Shown: in pieces, positions 1 through 8,969 of the stretch
Position numbering within the stretch: position 1 is the first letter of the stretch
Layout: every line of letters starts with the position of its first letter
DNA from: Acinetobacter sp. P8-3-8
GTDB lineage: Bacteria; Pseudomonadota; Gammaproteobacteria; Pseudomonadales; Moraxellaceae
Length of the DNA: 64,000 nucleotides
Assembly (NCBI RefSeq): GCF_000214135.1
Contig: NZ_AFIE01000006.1
Span: 1-64,000, forward strand
Direction of reading: 5' to 3'
Notes under the pieces: model-generated
What the model was told of the DNA's origin: nothing
What the model saw: only the letters and a program-made list of their open reading frames with translations
Databases searched by the model: none
Program-made: the position numbers and the translations under genes

Positions 1-36
1 AAAACCGCAACTCTCTGACGAGTTGCGGTTTTTTAT
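1..36. terminator. Bidirectional rho-independent terminator after typA
   Basis: Seven-base GC-rich arms (CGCAACT/AGTTGCG) are followed by a T-run on the plus strand and preceded by an A-run, so the hairpin can end transcription from both sides. It lies about 30 bases beyond the typA stop and probably also serves a convergent gene outside the window. Confidence 0.85.
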
Positions 37-65
37 AGAAATTTTACAATTTCTAGATGAAACGA

Positions 66-1904
66 TTACATACCACGAGCAGCACGTTTACGATCATTTT
101 CAGTTAAGAATTTTTTACGAATACGAACTGACTTAGGTGTTACTTCAACTAACTCATCATCTTCAATAAATTCTAAAGCTTGTTCAAGCGTGAATTTAAT
201 TGCAGGTGTCAATGTTAAAGCTTCATCTGTACCAGATGCACGCATGTTGGTTAACTGTTTCGCTTTTGTTGGGTTCACAGTCATGTCGTCTGAACGTGAG
301 TTCATACCAACAATCATACCTTCATACACTTCTAATTGTGGTTCAGCAAATAGACGACCACGATCTTGTAGAGTGAACAAAGCGAAAGCTAAACATGTAC
401 CGTTTACCATTGAAACAAGTACACCGTTTTGACGCTTCGCAACAGCACCTTGTTTAGCAGGGCCATAATGCGAGAAGCTTGAAGTCATAATACCAGTACC
501 AGAAGTAATGGTTAAGAATTCAGAACGGAAACCAATCAAGCCACGTGAAGGTACAGTTGCTTCAATACGCATACGACCTTTACCGTCGACTTCCATATTG
601 GTTAACTCGCCTTTACGGTTACCCATTTGTTCCATTACAGAACCTTGATGCTGCTCTTCAACGTCAAAAGTTACGTTTTCGTAAGGCTCTTGAGTTTCAC
701 CATCAACTTCTTTCATGATGACTTGCGGACGAGAAACACCCATCTCGAAGCCTTCACGACGCATTGTTTCGATCAATACTGAAAGGTGAAGCTCACCACG
801 ACCAGAAACTTTGAAACGGTCTGGACTGTCAGTATCTTCAACACGTAATGCTACGTTATGGATCAATTCACGATCTAAACGTTCGCGGATATTACGTGAA
901 GTTACAAACTTACCTTCTTTACCAGCAAACGGAGAGTTGTTTACTTGGAAAGTCATCGAAACTGTAGGTTCATCTACAGACAATGGCGGTAAAGCTTCAA
1001 CATTTTTAGGATCACAGATGGTGTCAGAAATGTTCAACGCATCTAAACCAGTGATACATACGATATCACCCGCTTGTGCAGTATCAACATCAACACGCTC
1101 TAAACCGTGGTAACCCATAATTTTTAAGATACGACCGTTACGAGTCTTACCATCTTTATCGATTACTGTTACAGGTGTATTTGTTTTGATTGAACCACGT
1201 TGAATACGACCAACACCGATTACACCAACGAAACTATTATAGTCAAGTGATGAAATTTGCATTTGGAATGGGCCATCAGCATCAACAGATGGTGGCTCAA
1301 CGATGTCTACAATCGTTTCGAACAACGGCGTCATATCTTCCGCTAGTTCTTCTGGAGATGGACCAGCAACACCACGTAAACCTGATGCATAAACGATTGG
1401 GAAGTCTAACTGTTCGTCAGTACCGCCAAGGTTATCAAATAAATCAAATACTTGATCGATAACCCAATCTGGACGAGCACTTGGCTTATCTACTTTGTTA
1501 ATGATCACGATTGGTTTCAAACCACGCGCGAACGCTTTTTGCGTTACGAAACGAGTTTGTGGCATTGGACCTTCTTGAGAATCTACAAGAAGAAGTACGC
1601 AATCAACCATAGACATAACACGTTCAACCTCACCACCGAAATCAGCATGTCCCGGGGTGTCAACAATGTTGATGCGGTATTCAGTGTCAGTACGTTTGTC
1701 TAACCATTTAATTGCAGTGTTTTTTGCAAGAATGGTAATACCACGCTCAGATTCTAACGCATTCGAATCCATGACACGCTCGATCTCACCCGCGCGATCA
1801 CCGAGAGCACCAGATTGTTGCAGAAGTTTGTCTACCAGAGTGGTTTTACCATGATCGACGTGCGCAATGATGGCAATGTTACGGAGAGTTTTAATATCAG
1901 ACAT
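66..1904 (-). CDS. typA: GTP-binding protein TypA/BipA
   Basis: A translational GTPase of the EF-G/LepA superfamily that binds ribosomes and helps assemble the 50S subunit, especially in cold or stress. The 612-residue length is usual for the family. The N-terminal G domain shows the P-loop (AHVDHGKTT, about residues 14-22), the RGITI switch I, DTPGH, and NKVD. EF-Tu domain 2, EF-G domain III/V-like modules and the BipA C-terminal domain follow, ending in a basic tail. It is transcribed alone, away from the permease gene, and ends in the strong terminator at the window edge. Confidence 0.97.
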   Translation of the reverse strand: MSDIKTLRNIAIIAHVDHGKTTLVDKLLQQSGALGDRAGEIERVMDSNALESERGITILAKNTAIKWLDKRTDTEYRINIVDTPGHADFGGEVERVMSMVDCVLLLVDSQEGPMPQTRFVTQKAFARGLKPIVIINKVDKPSARPDWVIDQVFDLFDNLGGTDEQLDFPIVYASGLRGVAGPSPEELAEDMTPLFETIVDIVEPPSVDADGPFQMQISSLDYNSFVGVIGVGRIQRGSIKTNTPVTVIDKDGKTRNGRILKIMGYHGLERVDVDTAQAGDIVCITGLDALNISDTICDPKNVEALPPLSVDEPTVSMTFQVNNSPFAGKEGKFVTSRNIRERLDRELIHNVALRVEDTDSPDRFKVSGRGELHLSVLIETMRREGFEMGVSRPQVIMKEVDGETQEPYENVTFDVEEQHQGSVMEQMGNRKGELTNMEVDGKGRMRIEATVPSRGLIGFRSEFLTITSGTGIMTSSFSHYGPAKQGAVAKRQNGVLVSMVNGTCLAFALFTLQDRGRLFAEPQLEVYEGMIVGMNSRSDDMTVNPTKAKQLTNMRASGTDEALTLTPAIKFTLEQALEFIEDDELVEVTPKSVRIRKKFLTENDRKRAARGM

Positions 1905-2078
1905 GTAAATTCGATACGCTTTAAATTTGAGGGCAAATTATACAGAAAAATCTTAACTTTTAGTAGTGACAGTTTATTGACAGTTACAAGTTTTTTTCAC
2001 AAGGACCTGTTTTTTGTTTTGTAATGGCATGTAAAGCGATTAGAATAGCGCCATCTTGCTGCTTCTCCCATTGTGGTC

Positions 2079-3452
2079 ATGTCTGATTTTAATACCCCTC
2101 CCAAACAAACTCAGGGTCAAATCGACCTTGTTTATGATCTAAATGATCGTCCAAAACCACTTATCGCTTTTTTTGCGGCCTTACAACATTTATTAGCGAT
2201 TATTGTTCCAATTGTAACACCAGGTTTACTGATCTGTTTAGCTTTAGGTGTTTCGCCACAAGATACCAACATGATTCTTTCAATGTCATTGGTTATTTCT
2301 GGTGTTGCAACGTATTTACAATGTAAAAAAATTGGGCCATTTGGTGCAGGTCTACTGATTGTTCAGGGAACAAGTTTTAACTTTATTGGGCCAATGATCG
2401 GTATCGGTTCAGCCATGGTCGCAGCTGGTACACCTGTTGAAGCTGTAATGGCTTCTATTTTTGGTGTGGTCATTGCTGGCTCATTTATTGAAATGGGTGT
2501 ATCTCGCATTTTACCTTGGGTTAAAAAGCTCATTACACCTTTGGTGACGGGTATTGTTGTTCTGTTAATTGGCTTGACCTTAATTAAAGAAGGTCTGATC
2601 AGCATGGGTGGTGGTTATCAAGCCATGTCAGATAAGACCTTTGCCAGTGCCGACAACCTCATTATGTCATGCACTGTACTTGCAATTATCATCCTACTGA
2701 ATCGTGTAAAAGTTGTTTGGGTAAAAAGCTCAGCAATTTTAATTGCCTTAGTGGTGGGTTATGTTCTTGCAGGCTTTATGGGTTATTTAAACTTTTCTGG
2801 TTTAAAAGACGCACCTTTAATTCAAATCCCATCACCGATGCATTTTGGAATTAGCTTTTCTTGGAGCTTATTTATTCCAATGGCTTTTATTTACTTGGTT
2901 ACCTCTTTAGAAGCGATTGGTGATGTAACAGCAACATCTAAGATTTCTAATCAACCTGTTGATGGTCCTGTTTGGATGGAACGTATCAAAGGTGGTGTTT
3001 TAGTGAATGGTGCCAACTCTTTCTTAGCTGGTATTTTCAATACATTCCCAAGTTCTGTATTTGCACAAAATAATGGTGTTATTCAGCTCACGGGTGTTGC
3101 AAGTCGCTATGTCGGCATTTGGATTGCCGTATTATTGATCATTCTTGGCTTATTCCCTGCTGTTGCAGGTGTTATTCAAGCCGTTCCTCAAGCTGTGCTT
3201 GGTGGTGCTGTAATGGTCATGTTTGGTGCTGTTGCTGCATCTGGAATTAACATTTTATCGGGAATTCAATTAGATCGTCGCGCTCTTCTGATCATTGCAA
3301 TTTCTTTGGGTCTAGGTTTGGGTGTTGCACAAGTACCTCAAATCTTGGAACATTTACCAGAATTAGTCCGCAATATTTTTAGCTCAGGTGTTGCCACAGG
3401 TGGCCTAGCAGCTTTGATTTTAAATTTAGTTTTACCTGAAACTAAAAAATAG
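2079..3452 (+). CDS. NCS2 nucleobase:cation symporter, xanthine permease type
   Basis: An inner-membrane purine transporter of the NAT/NCS2 family that takes up xanthine or a related base with a proton. The protein is hydrophobic throughout, with about 12-14 membrane segments. It has the family signature QNNGVIQLTG followed by VASRYVG, which matches E. coli XanQ/XanP better than UacT or UraA, and an upstream QGTSFNFIGP motif. Its 457 residues fit XanQ/XanP. I chose ATG at 2079; an in-frame GTG lies at 2073 and no clear ribosome-binding site separates them. Xanthine is the best guess for the substrate, but close paralogs carry uric acid or uracil. Confidence 0.88.
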   Translation: MSDFNTPPKQTQGQIDLVYDLNDRPKPLIAFFAALQHLLAIIVPIVTPGLLICLALGVSPQDTNMILSMSLVISGVATYLQCKKIGPFGAGLLIVQGTSFNFIGPMIGIGSAMVAAGTPVEAVMASIFGVVIAGSFIEMGVSRILPWVKKLITPLVTGIVVLLIGLTLIKEGLISMGGGYQAMSDKTFASADNLIMSCTVLAIIILLNRVKVVWVKSSAILIALVVGYVLAGFMGYLNFSGLKDAPLIQIPSPMHFGISFSWSLFIPMAFIYLVTSLEAIGDVTATSKISNQPVDGPVWMERIKGGVLVNGANSFLAGIFNTFPSSVFAQNNGVIQLTGVASRYVGIWIAVLLIILGLFPAVAGVIQAVPQAVLGGAVMVMFGAVAASGINILSGIQLDRRALLIIAISLGLGLGVAQVPQILEHLPELVRNIFSSGVATGGLAALILNLVLPETKK

Positions 3453-3468
3453 TAAATCTATTCTTTAT

Positions 3469-3495
3469 AATGCCCAGCTTAGACTGGGCATTATT
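3469..3495 (+). terminator. Hairpin after the purine permease
   Basis: A nine-base-pair stem (AATGCCCAG/CTGGGCATT) follows the stop codon. Only a short broken T-run follows, so it may be a weak terminator that lets some transcription into rsmC. Confidence 0.5.
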
Positions 3496-3515
3496 GCTCT
3501 AACTTTTTATGATGG

Positions 3516-4562
3516 ATGGTGAATATGGAGCCAAGAAGTGAAGTTGTCATTCGACAGCATGACTATCTTTCTGGACGAGTATTATTGGTCAATGCGCCAA
3601 CGGATGATTTACTTTCAAATTTAGCTCATGACATCGAAGCAAGCGTTTGGACGTGGAACTACAACGAATTACAGTATTTCCAGAATCTAAAAGCAGATGT
3701 ACATTTTGGTACAGATCTTCCTGAATCTAGCTTTGATCAAGCTGTGATTTTTGTTCCAAAATCAAAAGAGCTCTTGAACTATATTCTGCATAATTTAGTC
3801 AGTCGTCTACCTGTCGGTGCTTCTATTTTCCTCGTTGGAGAAAAGAAAGGTGGCGTTGAACGTGCATCAAAACAGCTACAACCTTATGGTCAAGCAACTA
3901 AATTGGACAGCGCTCGGCATTGCCAAATGTGGCAATTGACCACCAATACCACAGTTACAGCAAAACCATTACAACAATGGGCTCAACAATACAATGTGGA
4001 AACACCTGCTGGTGAACTGACGATTTGCGCTCTTCCTGGTGTATTTAGTCAAAATCATTTAGATATTGGTACTGCTGTTTTACTCCCTTATTTAAAACAA
4101 GTGACTTCTGGAAAAATTGCAGATTTTGGTTGTGGTGCAGGAGTAATCAGTGCTTATTTATCTAAATTGAATCCTAAAAATCGTATTTTTGCTTTAGATG
4201 TTGATGCTTTTGCATTGGCATCTACACAAATGACTTTTGAAAAAAATAATTTACCTTTAGAACAACTCGAAATAAAAGCAGTAACAGGCATCGAAGATGC
4301 ACCTTTATTTTTACATGCGATTGTCAGCAACCCTCCATTTCACCAAGGTATTCAGACTGATTACAATGCCAGTGAGACTTTGTGCAAAACTGCACGACGC
4401 CATTTAAAATCTGGTGGTGAACTATGGATTGTGGCAAACCGTTTCCTAAATTACCCATTACTCATTGAGCAGAGCTTTAGTCAATGTACGACTAAGGCCG
4501 ATCAACAAGGCTTTAAAGTGCTGTTCGCCAACACTCAAAAAAATCTTAAGGAAGAACGATGA
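3516..4562 (+). CDS. rsmC: 16S rRNA m2G1207 methyltransferase RsmC
   Basis: A SAM-dependent methyltransferase that modifies G1207 of 16S rRNA in the 30S subunit. It has the two-domain layout of RsmC. The N-terminal half is a degenerate methyltransferase-like domain (to about residue 160). The C-terminal half is catalytic, with the SAM-binding loop [14 protein letters not shown] near residue 205 and the base-amino methylase motif NPPFH near residue 271. Length 348 is typical. The last four bases (ATGA) are shared with the start of the downstream permease, so the two are translationally coupled. Confidence 0.93.
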   Translation: MVNMEPRSEVVIRQHDYLSGRVLLVNAPTDDLLSNLAHDIEASVWTWNYNELQYFQNLKADVHFGTDLPESSFDQAVIFVPKSKELLNYILHNLVSRLPVGASIFLVGEKKGGVERASKQLQPYGQATKLDSARHCQMWQLTTNTTVTAKPLQQWAQQYNVETPAGELTICALPGVFSQNHLDIGTAVLLPYLKQVTSGKIADFGCGAGVISAYLSKLNPKNRIFALDVDAFALASTQMTFEKNNLPLEQLEIKAVTGIEDAPLFLHAIVSNPPFHQGIQTDYNASETLCKTARRHLKSGGELWIVANRFLNYPLLIEQSFSQCTTKADQQGFKVLFANTQKNLKEER

Positions 4563-6022
4563 GCGAAACAGGTCATCCAGAACTCAAGCGAAAACTTGGG
4601 GCTCGACATTTAAATATGATCGCCATCGGCGGTTCTATTGGTACAGGTTTATTCCTTGCCTCAGGTCAAACCATTGCAACCGCTGGTCCGGGTGGTGCAT
4701 TGCTCGCTTATGCACTCATTGGAATCATGATTTATTTCTTGATGACCAGTTTAGGTGAGTTAGCAACACACAATCCGACATCTGGTGCATTCTTTACCTA
4801 TGGTAATAAATATGTTGAAGAAGGCTTCGGTTTCGCACTCGGTTGGAACTATTGGTATAACTGGGCGATTACAGTCGCATTTGAACTTGTTGCCGTCCAA
4901 TTCATCATGAAATTTTGGTTCCCCGATATCCCAGGATTTTGGTGGAGTGCCCTATTCCTTGCCATTATCTTCTTTATCAATGCCTTAACAGTTAAAGGTT
5001 TTGGTGAAAGTGAATTCCTATTCTCATTGGTCAAAGTCGTTGCAATCATCTTCTTTATTGTGATTGGTTTATTCATGATTGGAAAAATCATGCTTGATCC
5101 AACTCAATCTGTAATGACAAACTGGACGCTTGGTGAAGCACCTTTTGTCGGTGGTTTCCAAGCATTGGTTGGTGTAGCCATGATTGCAGGATTCTCATTC
5201 CAAGGTACTGAAATGGTTGGGGTTGCTGCAGGTGAATCTAAAGATCCGAAAAAGACCATTCCAATTGCGATCAAACAAATCTTTTGGCGTATTCTTTTAT
5301 TCTATATCTTGTGTATTTTCATTATCGGAACATTGATTGCGTATACAGATCCAAACCTTGCTTTAGCTGCTGAGGGTGACGGTAATATTACCCTTTCACC
5401 ATTTACCTTGTTGTATGAAAAAGCAGGTTTAGCTTTCGCTGCAGGTTTGATGAATGCTGTGATTTTAACTGCGATTCTTTCAGCAGGTAATTCAGGCATG
5501 TATTCATCTACCCGTATGCTTTTTGGTATGGCTCGTGAAGGTCGTGCGCCGAAATGCTTTGGTAAATTAGACCTACGTGGCGTTCCAATGAATGCTTTGT
5601 ATGCCACCACTGCGATTGCAGCACTTTGTTTTTTAACCACATTTATTGGTGAAAACCAAGTATTTACGTGGTTACTCAACATGTCTGGTATGTGTGGATT
5701 CATTGTTTGGTTGGGTATTGCGATTTCACATTACCGTTTCCGTAAAGGCTATTTAGCTCAAGGTTATAAGCTTGAGGATTTAGCTTATCGTGCCAAATTT
5801 TTCCCATTTGCACCTTGGTTTGCCTTCATCCTCTGTACAATCGTTGTGCTTGGTCAAAACTATCAAGCCGTACTCGATGGTAACTGGATGAGTGTCATCT
5901 CTACTTATATCAGTATTCCATTATTCCTTGCAATTTGGTTAGGTTATAAATGGAAACATCGTAGCAAACTCATTTCATACAAAGAAATGGATGTACAACC
6001 TTTTGATGTTGATAAAGAATAA
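4559..6022 (+). CDS. lysP: Amino acid permease, LysP-like (APC family)
   Basis: An inner-membrane amino acid:proton symporter of the APC superfamily, closest in feel to the lysine-specific permease LysP. Its 487 residues compare with 489 in E. coli. It shows about 12 membrane helices, the helix I loop [13 protein letters not shown] (about residues 23-35), the [13 protein letters not shown] stretch and [12 protein letters not shown], all typical of LysP/AroP relatives. Its start codon overlaps the rsmC stop (ATGA). A strong terminator follows. Lysine is the likely substrate, but other cationic or aromatic amino acids cannot be excluded. Confidence 0.82.
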   Translation: MSETGHPELKRKLGARHLNMIAIGGSIGTGLFLASGQTIATAGPGGALLAYALIGIMIYFLMTSLGELATHNPTSGAFFTYGNKYVEEGFGFALGWNYWYNWAITVAFELVAVQFIMKFWFPDIPGFWWSALFLAIIFFINALTVKGFGESEFLFSLVKVVAIIFFIVIGLFMIGKIMLDPTQSVMTNWTLGEAPFVGGFQALVGVAMIAGFSFQGTEMVGVAAGESKDPKKTIPIAIKQIFWRILLFYILCIFIIGTLIAYTDPNLALAAEGDGNITLSPFTLLYEKAGLAFAAGLMNAVILTAILSAGNSGMYSSTRMLFGMAREGRAPKCFGKLDLRGVPMNALYATTAIAALCFLTTFIGENQVFTWLLNMSGMCGFIVWLGIAISHYRFRKGYLAQGYKLEDLAYRAKFFPFAPWFAFILCTIVVLGQNYQAVLDGNWMSVISTYISIPLFLAIWLGYKWKHRSKLISYKEMDVQPFDVDKE

Positions 6023-6041
6023 TTTTTAAAATTGATGTAAT

Positions 6042-6067
6042 AAAAGCAGCTTTCGAGCTGCTTTTTT
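6042..6067 (+). terminator. Rho-independent terminator after the LysP-like gene
   Basis: AAAAGCAGCT pairs with AGCTGCTTTT around a four-base loop, followed by a T-run. It separates the rsmC-permease pair from the next transcription unit. Confidence 0.9.
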
Positions 6068-6133
6068 ATTGAATTTTCACAGTATCATTATTTAAAAATA
6101 AACAACGCCGTTTTAAAAATATTTTTAAATCAT

Positions 6134-6357
6134 TTGACAAACTCTTTTTTATTTATAAAATAGCCGCCATTGGTTCATTTACAACCAAAAGATTTTCATT
6201 CACTGTGGTTTAAGCAAACCCCAAAATATAAGGAGTATGACATGCCGAAACAAGAGAGAAATTTTAAATAAGATTAAGCAGTCGTCTACTCACGGGCACT
6301 GAATTAATCCCAAGTGTCCGAATGTCAGTTTCAACCTAGCATTCGCTAGGTTTTTTT
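6134..6357 (+). ncRNA. Short structured transcription unit (candidate sRNA or rtcB leader)
   Basis: A TTGACA -35 box (6134-6139) and a TATAAAAT-type -10 box (about 6154-6161) predict a start near 6168. The predicted RNA contains small hairpins (TGGTT/AACCA; GGTTT/AAACC at about 6206-6219), an AAGGAG site with a nine-residue micro-ORF, a seven-pair stem GGGCACT/AGTGTCC (one or two G-U pairs), and a strong terminator AACCTAGC/GCTAGGTT plus seven T at 6333-6357. The whole is about 190 nt and stops 86 bases before rtcB. It could be an independent small RNA, a peptide mRNA, or an attenuating leader. I do not recognise a named family. Confidence 0.6.
6242..6271 (+). CDS. Nine-residue micro-ORF (MPKQERNFK) in the structured transcript
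   Basis: The ATG is six bases after a near-perfect AAGGAG, a much better ribosome site than most genes in this window have. The reading frame is ATG plus eight codons and a TAA. An alternative ATG at 6237 in another frame would give a 21-residue peptide but sits one base from the AAGGAG, too close for normal initiation. Translation could change folding of the downstream stem before the terminator. No function can be read from the peptide itself. Confidence 0.45.
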   Translation: MPKQERNFK

Positions 6358-6443
6358 ATGGTCTAAAATTTGAATTTAGTATTCAAATGAAGCCCTTTTA
6401 AAACAATATCGGACAATAAAAATAATTTGCTTTGAGAAAGAAA

Positions 6444-7649
6444 ATGAGCATACAAATGATTTTAAACGCCAAAGCGGAATATGGCGTTCCTGTAAAAATT
6501 TATACTCAAGATGTGGATGAAGAAAGCTTAACTCAATTGCGTAAAATGGCACAATTGCAATTTATTCACTCCCATATTGCAGTCATGCCTGATGTGCATT
6601 TGGGTAAAGGTGCAACGGTTGGCAGTGTGATTCCAACTAAAAATGCCATTATTCCTGCTGCTGTAGGTGTGGATATTGGCTGCGGAATGAATGCTTTACG
6701 CATTAGTCTAAAAGCAGGGCAATTACCTGATAATTTAAGCGCTTTACGCAATGCGATTGAAAGAAAAGTACCTGTTGGTTTTGAAATGCATAAACAAGTC
6801 AAAGCCAAAGCATCCACCCTTTCACCTTTAGATAAAAAGCTAAAATTAATTACAGATAAACATCCCGCACTTAAACGTATGTTGCGAAGCTTTGATTCAA
6901 CATGGCAAAAACAACTGGGTACATTGGGCGGTGGTAATCACTTTATCGAACTGTGTATTGATGAAAATGATGATATTTGGGTGATGTTACACTCAGGTAG
7001 TCGCGGTCTTGGCAATGTAATTGGTACTTATTTTATCGAACGTGCTAAGAAAGAGGCTCAACATCGTTTTGGGCATGTCCCTGACAAAGATTTAAGTTAC
7101 TTTGCGGAAGGCTCTACCAACTTTGATGATTATGTTGAAGCTGTAGAATGGGCACAAGAGTATGCTTTTGAAAATAGACGTGAAATGATGCGTTTAATTT
7201 TAGAAGCTATTCGCCCTTTACTACCTAGCTTCCAAATGACAAAAGAAGCGATTAATTGTCATCATAACTATGTACAAAAAGAGCTTCATTTTGGTGAGGA
7301 GGTTTTTGTAACACGTAAAGGTGCAATTCGAGCAGGATTGGATGAATACGGTATTATTCCTGGCTCAATGGGTGCGCAATCTTTTATCGTCAAAGGTAAA
7401 GGAAACCCTGAATCTTTTTGCTCATGTTCACATGGTGCAGGCAGAAAAATGAGTCGAACTAAAGCCAAAAACCTATTTAATCAGCAAGACTTAATTGAGC
7501 AAACTCAAGGTATTGAATGTCGTAAGGACAAAGGTGTTGTTGATGAAATACCAAGTGCTTATAAAGATATTCACCAAGTTATGGCCAATCAAAGTGATCT
7601 GATTGAAGTGGTGCATACGCTTAAACAAGTATTATGCATTAAAGGTTAA
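6444..7649 (+). CDS. rtcB: RNA ligase RtcB (RNA-splicing/repair ligase)
   Basis: A GTP- and Mn-dependent ligase joining 2',3'-cyclic phosphate or 3'-phosphate RNA ends to 5'-OH ends. Visible motifs are MPDVHLGKG, GVDIGCGM (metal-ligand Cys80), GGGNHFIE, HSGSRGLG and SCSHGAGRK, whose His330 corresponds to the guanylylated histidine (His337 in E. coli). I prefer the ATG at 6444 (401 residues) over the TTG at 6432, since the E. coli enzyme has 408. No rtcA or archease gene is adjacent, so the usual rtcBA pairing is not seen here. Confidence 0.93.
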   Translation: MSIQMILNAKAEYGVPVKIYTQDVDEESLTQLRKMAQLQFIHSHIAVMPDVHLGKGATVGSVIPTKNAIIPAAVGVDIGCGMNALRISLKAGQLPDNLSALRNAIERKVPVGFEMHKQVKAKASTLSPLDKKLKLITDKHPALKRMLRSFDSTWQKQLGTLGGGNHFIELCIDENDDIWVMLHSGSRGLGNVIGTYFIERAKKEAQHRFGHVPDKDLSYFAEGSTNFDDYVEAVEWAQEYAFENRREMMRLILEAIRPLLPSFQMTKEAINCHHNYVQKELHFGEEVFVTRKGAIRAGLDEYGIIPGSMGAQSFIVKGKGNPESFCSCSHGAGRKMSRTKAKNLFNQQDLIEQTQGIECRKDKGVVDEIPSAYKDIHQVMANQSDLIEVVHTLKQVLCIKG

Positions 7650-7763
7650 TTTCAAATTCATCTCACTTTTCAATGATTTCACTTGAATTGTAGCAACTTA
7701 ACCCAGACAACTTAACTCAGACTTCATCTCAGTCAATGTTGATTTACTGAGATGAATCATCAA

Positions 7764-8294
7764 TCAACTATATCGAATAGGTTGATGATAATCACCAATG
7801 ATAATGACTTGTTGGCAAATTCCCTCAGCTTTACGCTGTTGTTCAAATACAGTTACAGACATCGCATCAAAACTATCAAAGAAACAAATTTCCTTTTCAT
7901 CTATTGAATATACCAAAGAATGGTTACCAACACCGTCCAAAGTATCGTAATAAACAATTGCAAAAAGCCCTTGTTCAACCATTTTTTGAATACCTGAATA
8001 AGGCAATGTTTTATGAATTGGAATATTTAAAGAACGAGCTTCAGCATAACAACTGATTTCCTTTTCATGAATATTTAGATCATTATCTGTATAAAAAGTA
8101 ATATCAAAGCCTAACTTTTTCAATCCTACAGCCAATCCAATACTAAAAGTTCCATCCTCAAGATCATAATGGCAAAGTTTGGTAAGTTGCTCTATTTCAA
8201 TTTGGATTGAATAATGCTGTAACACCACCCACACAGCAAACATCCCACAATTCGCTTCGAGATCAACCAATTGTTTGGGAAGTTGCAAGCTCAT
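7764..8294 (-). CDS. C39-like papain-fold cysteine peptidase, small and orphan
   Basis: A 176-residue protein with a plausible papain-type triad: Cys16 in EANCGMFAVW at the start of a helix, His125 in GNHSLVY, and Asp140 in CFFDSFD. This order and spacing match the C39/C39-like peptidase fold that matures bacteriocins or cleaves double-Gly leaders. No signal peptide, membrane domain or ABC transporter is attached, and none is next door, so it looks cytoplasmic and stand-alone. Related C39-like proteins include Ser or transglutaminase-like enzymes, so the substrate and even peptidase activity remain inference. It sits just downstream of the OmpA-domain lipoprotein on the same strand. Confidence 0.55.
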   Translation of the reverse strand: MSLQLPKQLVDLEANCGMFAVWVVLQHYSIQIEIEQLTKLCHYDLEDGTFSIGLAVGLKKLGFDITFYTDNDLNIHEKEISCYAEARSLNIPIHKTLPYSGIQKMVEQGLFAIVYYDTLDGVGNHSLVYSIDEKEICFFDSFDAMSVTVFEQQRKAEGICQQVIIIGDYHQPIRYS

Positions 8295-8390
8295 ATTTTA
8301 GACTAAAACGAAGAAAAAGAAGCATTCATTATAATACGTTTAGGCTTATAGCTTTATATCAAAGTTATTCAAATTACTTTAGCCATCAAA

Positions 8391-8873
8391 TTACTGGATT
8401 TTTAAGGTTACAGTCACTCTTCTGTTTTTTGCTCGCCCATCTGCCGTACTATTATTTGCGATTGGTTTTGTTGGCCCTAAGCCTGTTGCAATGAGTTGAT
8501 CAGGATTCACATGATATTCATTCAGAATAAAGTCTCTCACTCTATTTGCACGAATGATAGATACCTTATTATTCGCTGCTAATGAGCCTGAACTGTCAGT
8601 ATGCCCTTCTATTTGTAGAATAAAATTTTTATTATTTTTCAATAGCTGTGAAGCAATAGATAAAGTCGGTCGATACTGTTCATCTATTTCAGTCGATTTA
8701 TTTTTAAAGTAAATTTCTAAACCTTTTTTTAAAGCCGTTGTTTCTTTCGGATATTCTATTTGGATCGAATTCATAGATGGATTGGAAACAGTATTGCTAC
8801 AGCCATTTAAGCTGATAAAGGCTAAAACGATACAAAGTTTACTTACGATACTGATCAATAAATTTTCATTCAT
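8391..8873 (-). CDS. OmpA-family peptidoglycan-binding lipoprotein
   Basis: A 160-residue outer-membrane-type lipoprotein. The signal peptide ends in the lipobox LNGC (Cys25). An OmpA C-terminal domain (about residues 55-158) binds peptidoglycan, with the signature EGHTDSSGS, RANRVRDFI and GRAKNRRV. It has Pal-like size but no tol genes nearby, so it is probably not Pal itself. It lies about 100 bases downstream of ompA on the same strand but behind the ompA terminator, so it probably has its own promoter. Confidence 0.85.
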   Translation of the reverse strand: MNENLLISIVSKLCIVLAFISLNGCSNTVSNPSMNSIQIEYPKETTALKKGLEIYFKNKSTEIDEQYRPTLSIASQLLKNNKNFILQIEGHTDSSGSLAANNKVSIIRANRVRDFILNEYHVNPDQLIATGLGPTKPIANNSTADGRAKNRRVTVTLKIQ

Positions 8874-8925
8874 TACTTTTAATTCATTCTTTATTTAGAT
8901 ATTTTAACTATTATATTTGATTTAT

Positions 8926-8957
8926 AAAAAAAAGCGACTCTGACGAGTCGCTTTTTT
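8926..8957. terminator. Bidirectional terminator after ompA
   Basis: AAGCGACTC and GAGTCGCTT pair around a TGAC loop, with A- and T-runs outside. It ends the ompA transcript (minus strand) and isolates the lipoprotein gene. The CTCTGACGAG core is shared with the typA terminator. Confidence 0.9.
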
Positions 8958-8969
8958 ATTCTCAATAAA

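Noticed and set aside
6237-6302. 21-residue ORF overlapping the micro-ORF in another frame
   Set aside because: Its ATG sits one base after AAGGAG, too close for normal initiation, whereas ATG 6242 has ideal spacing.
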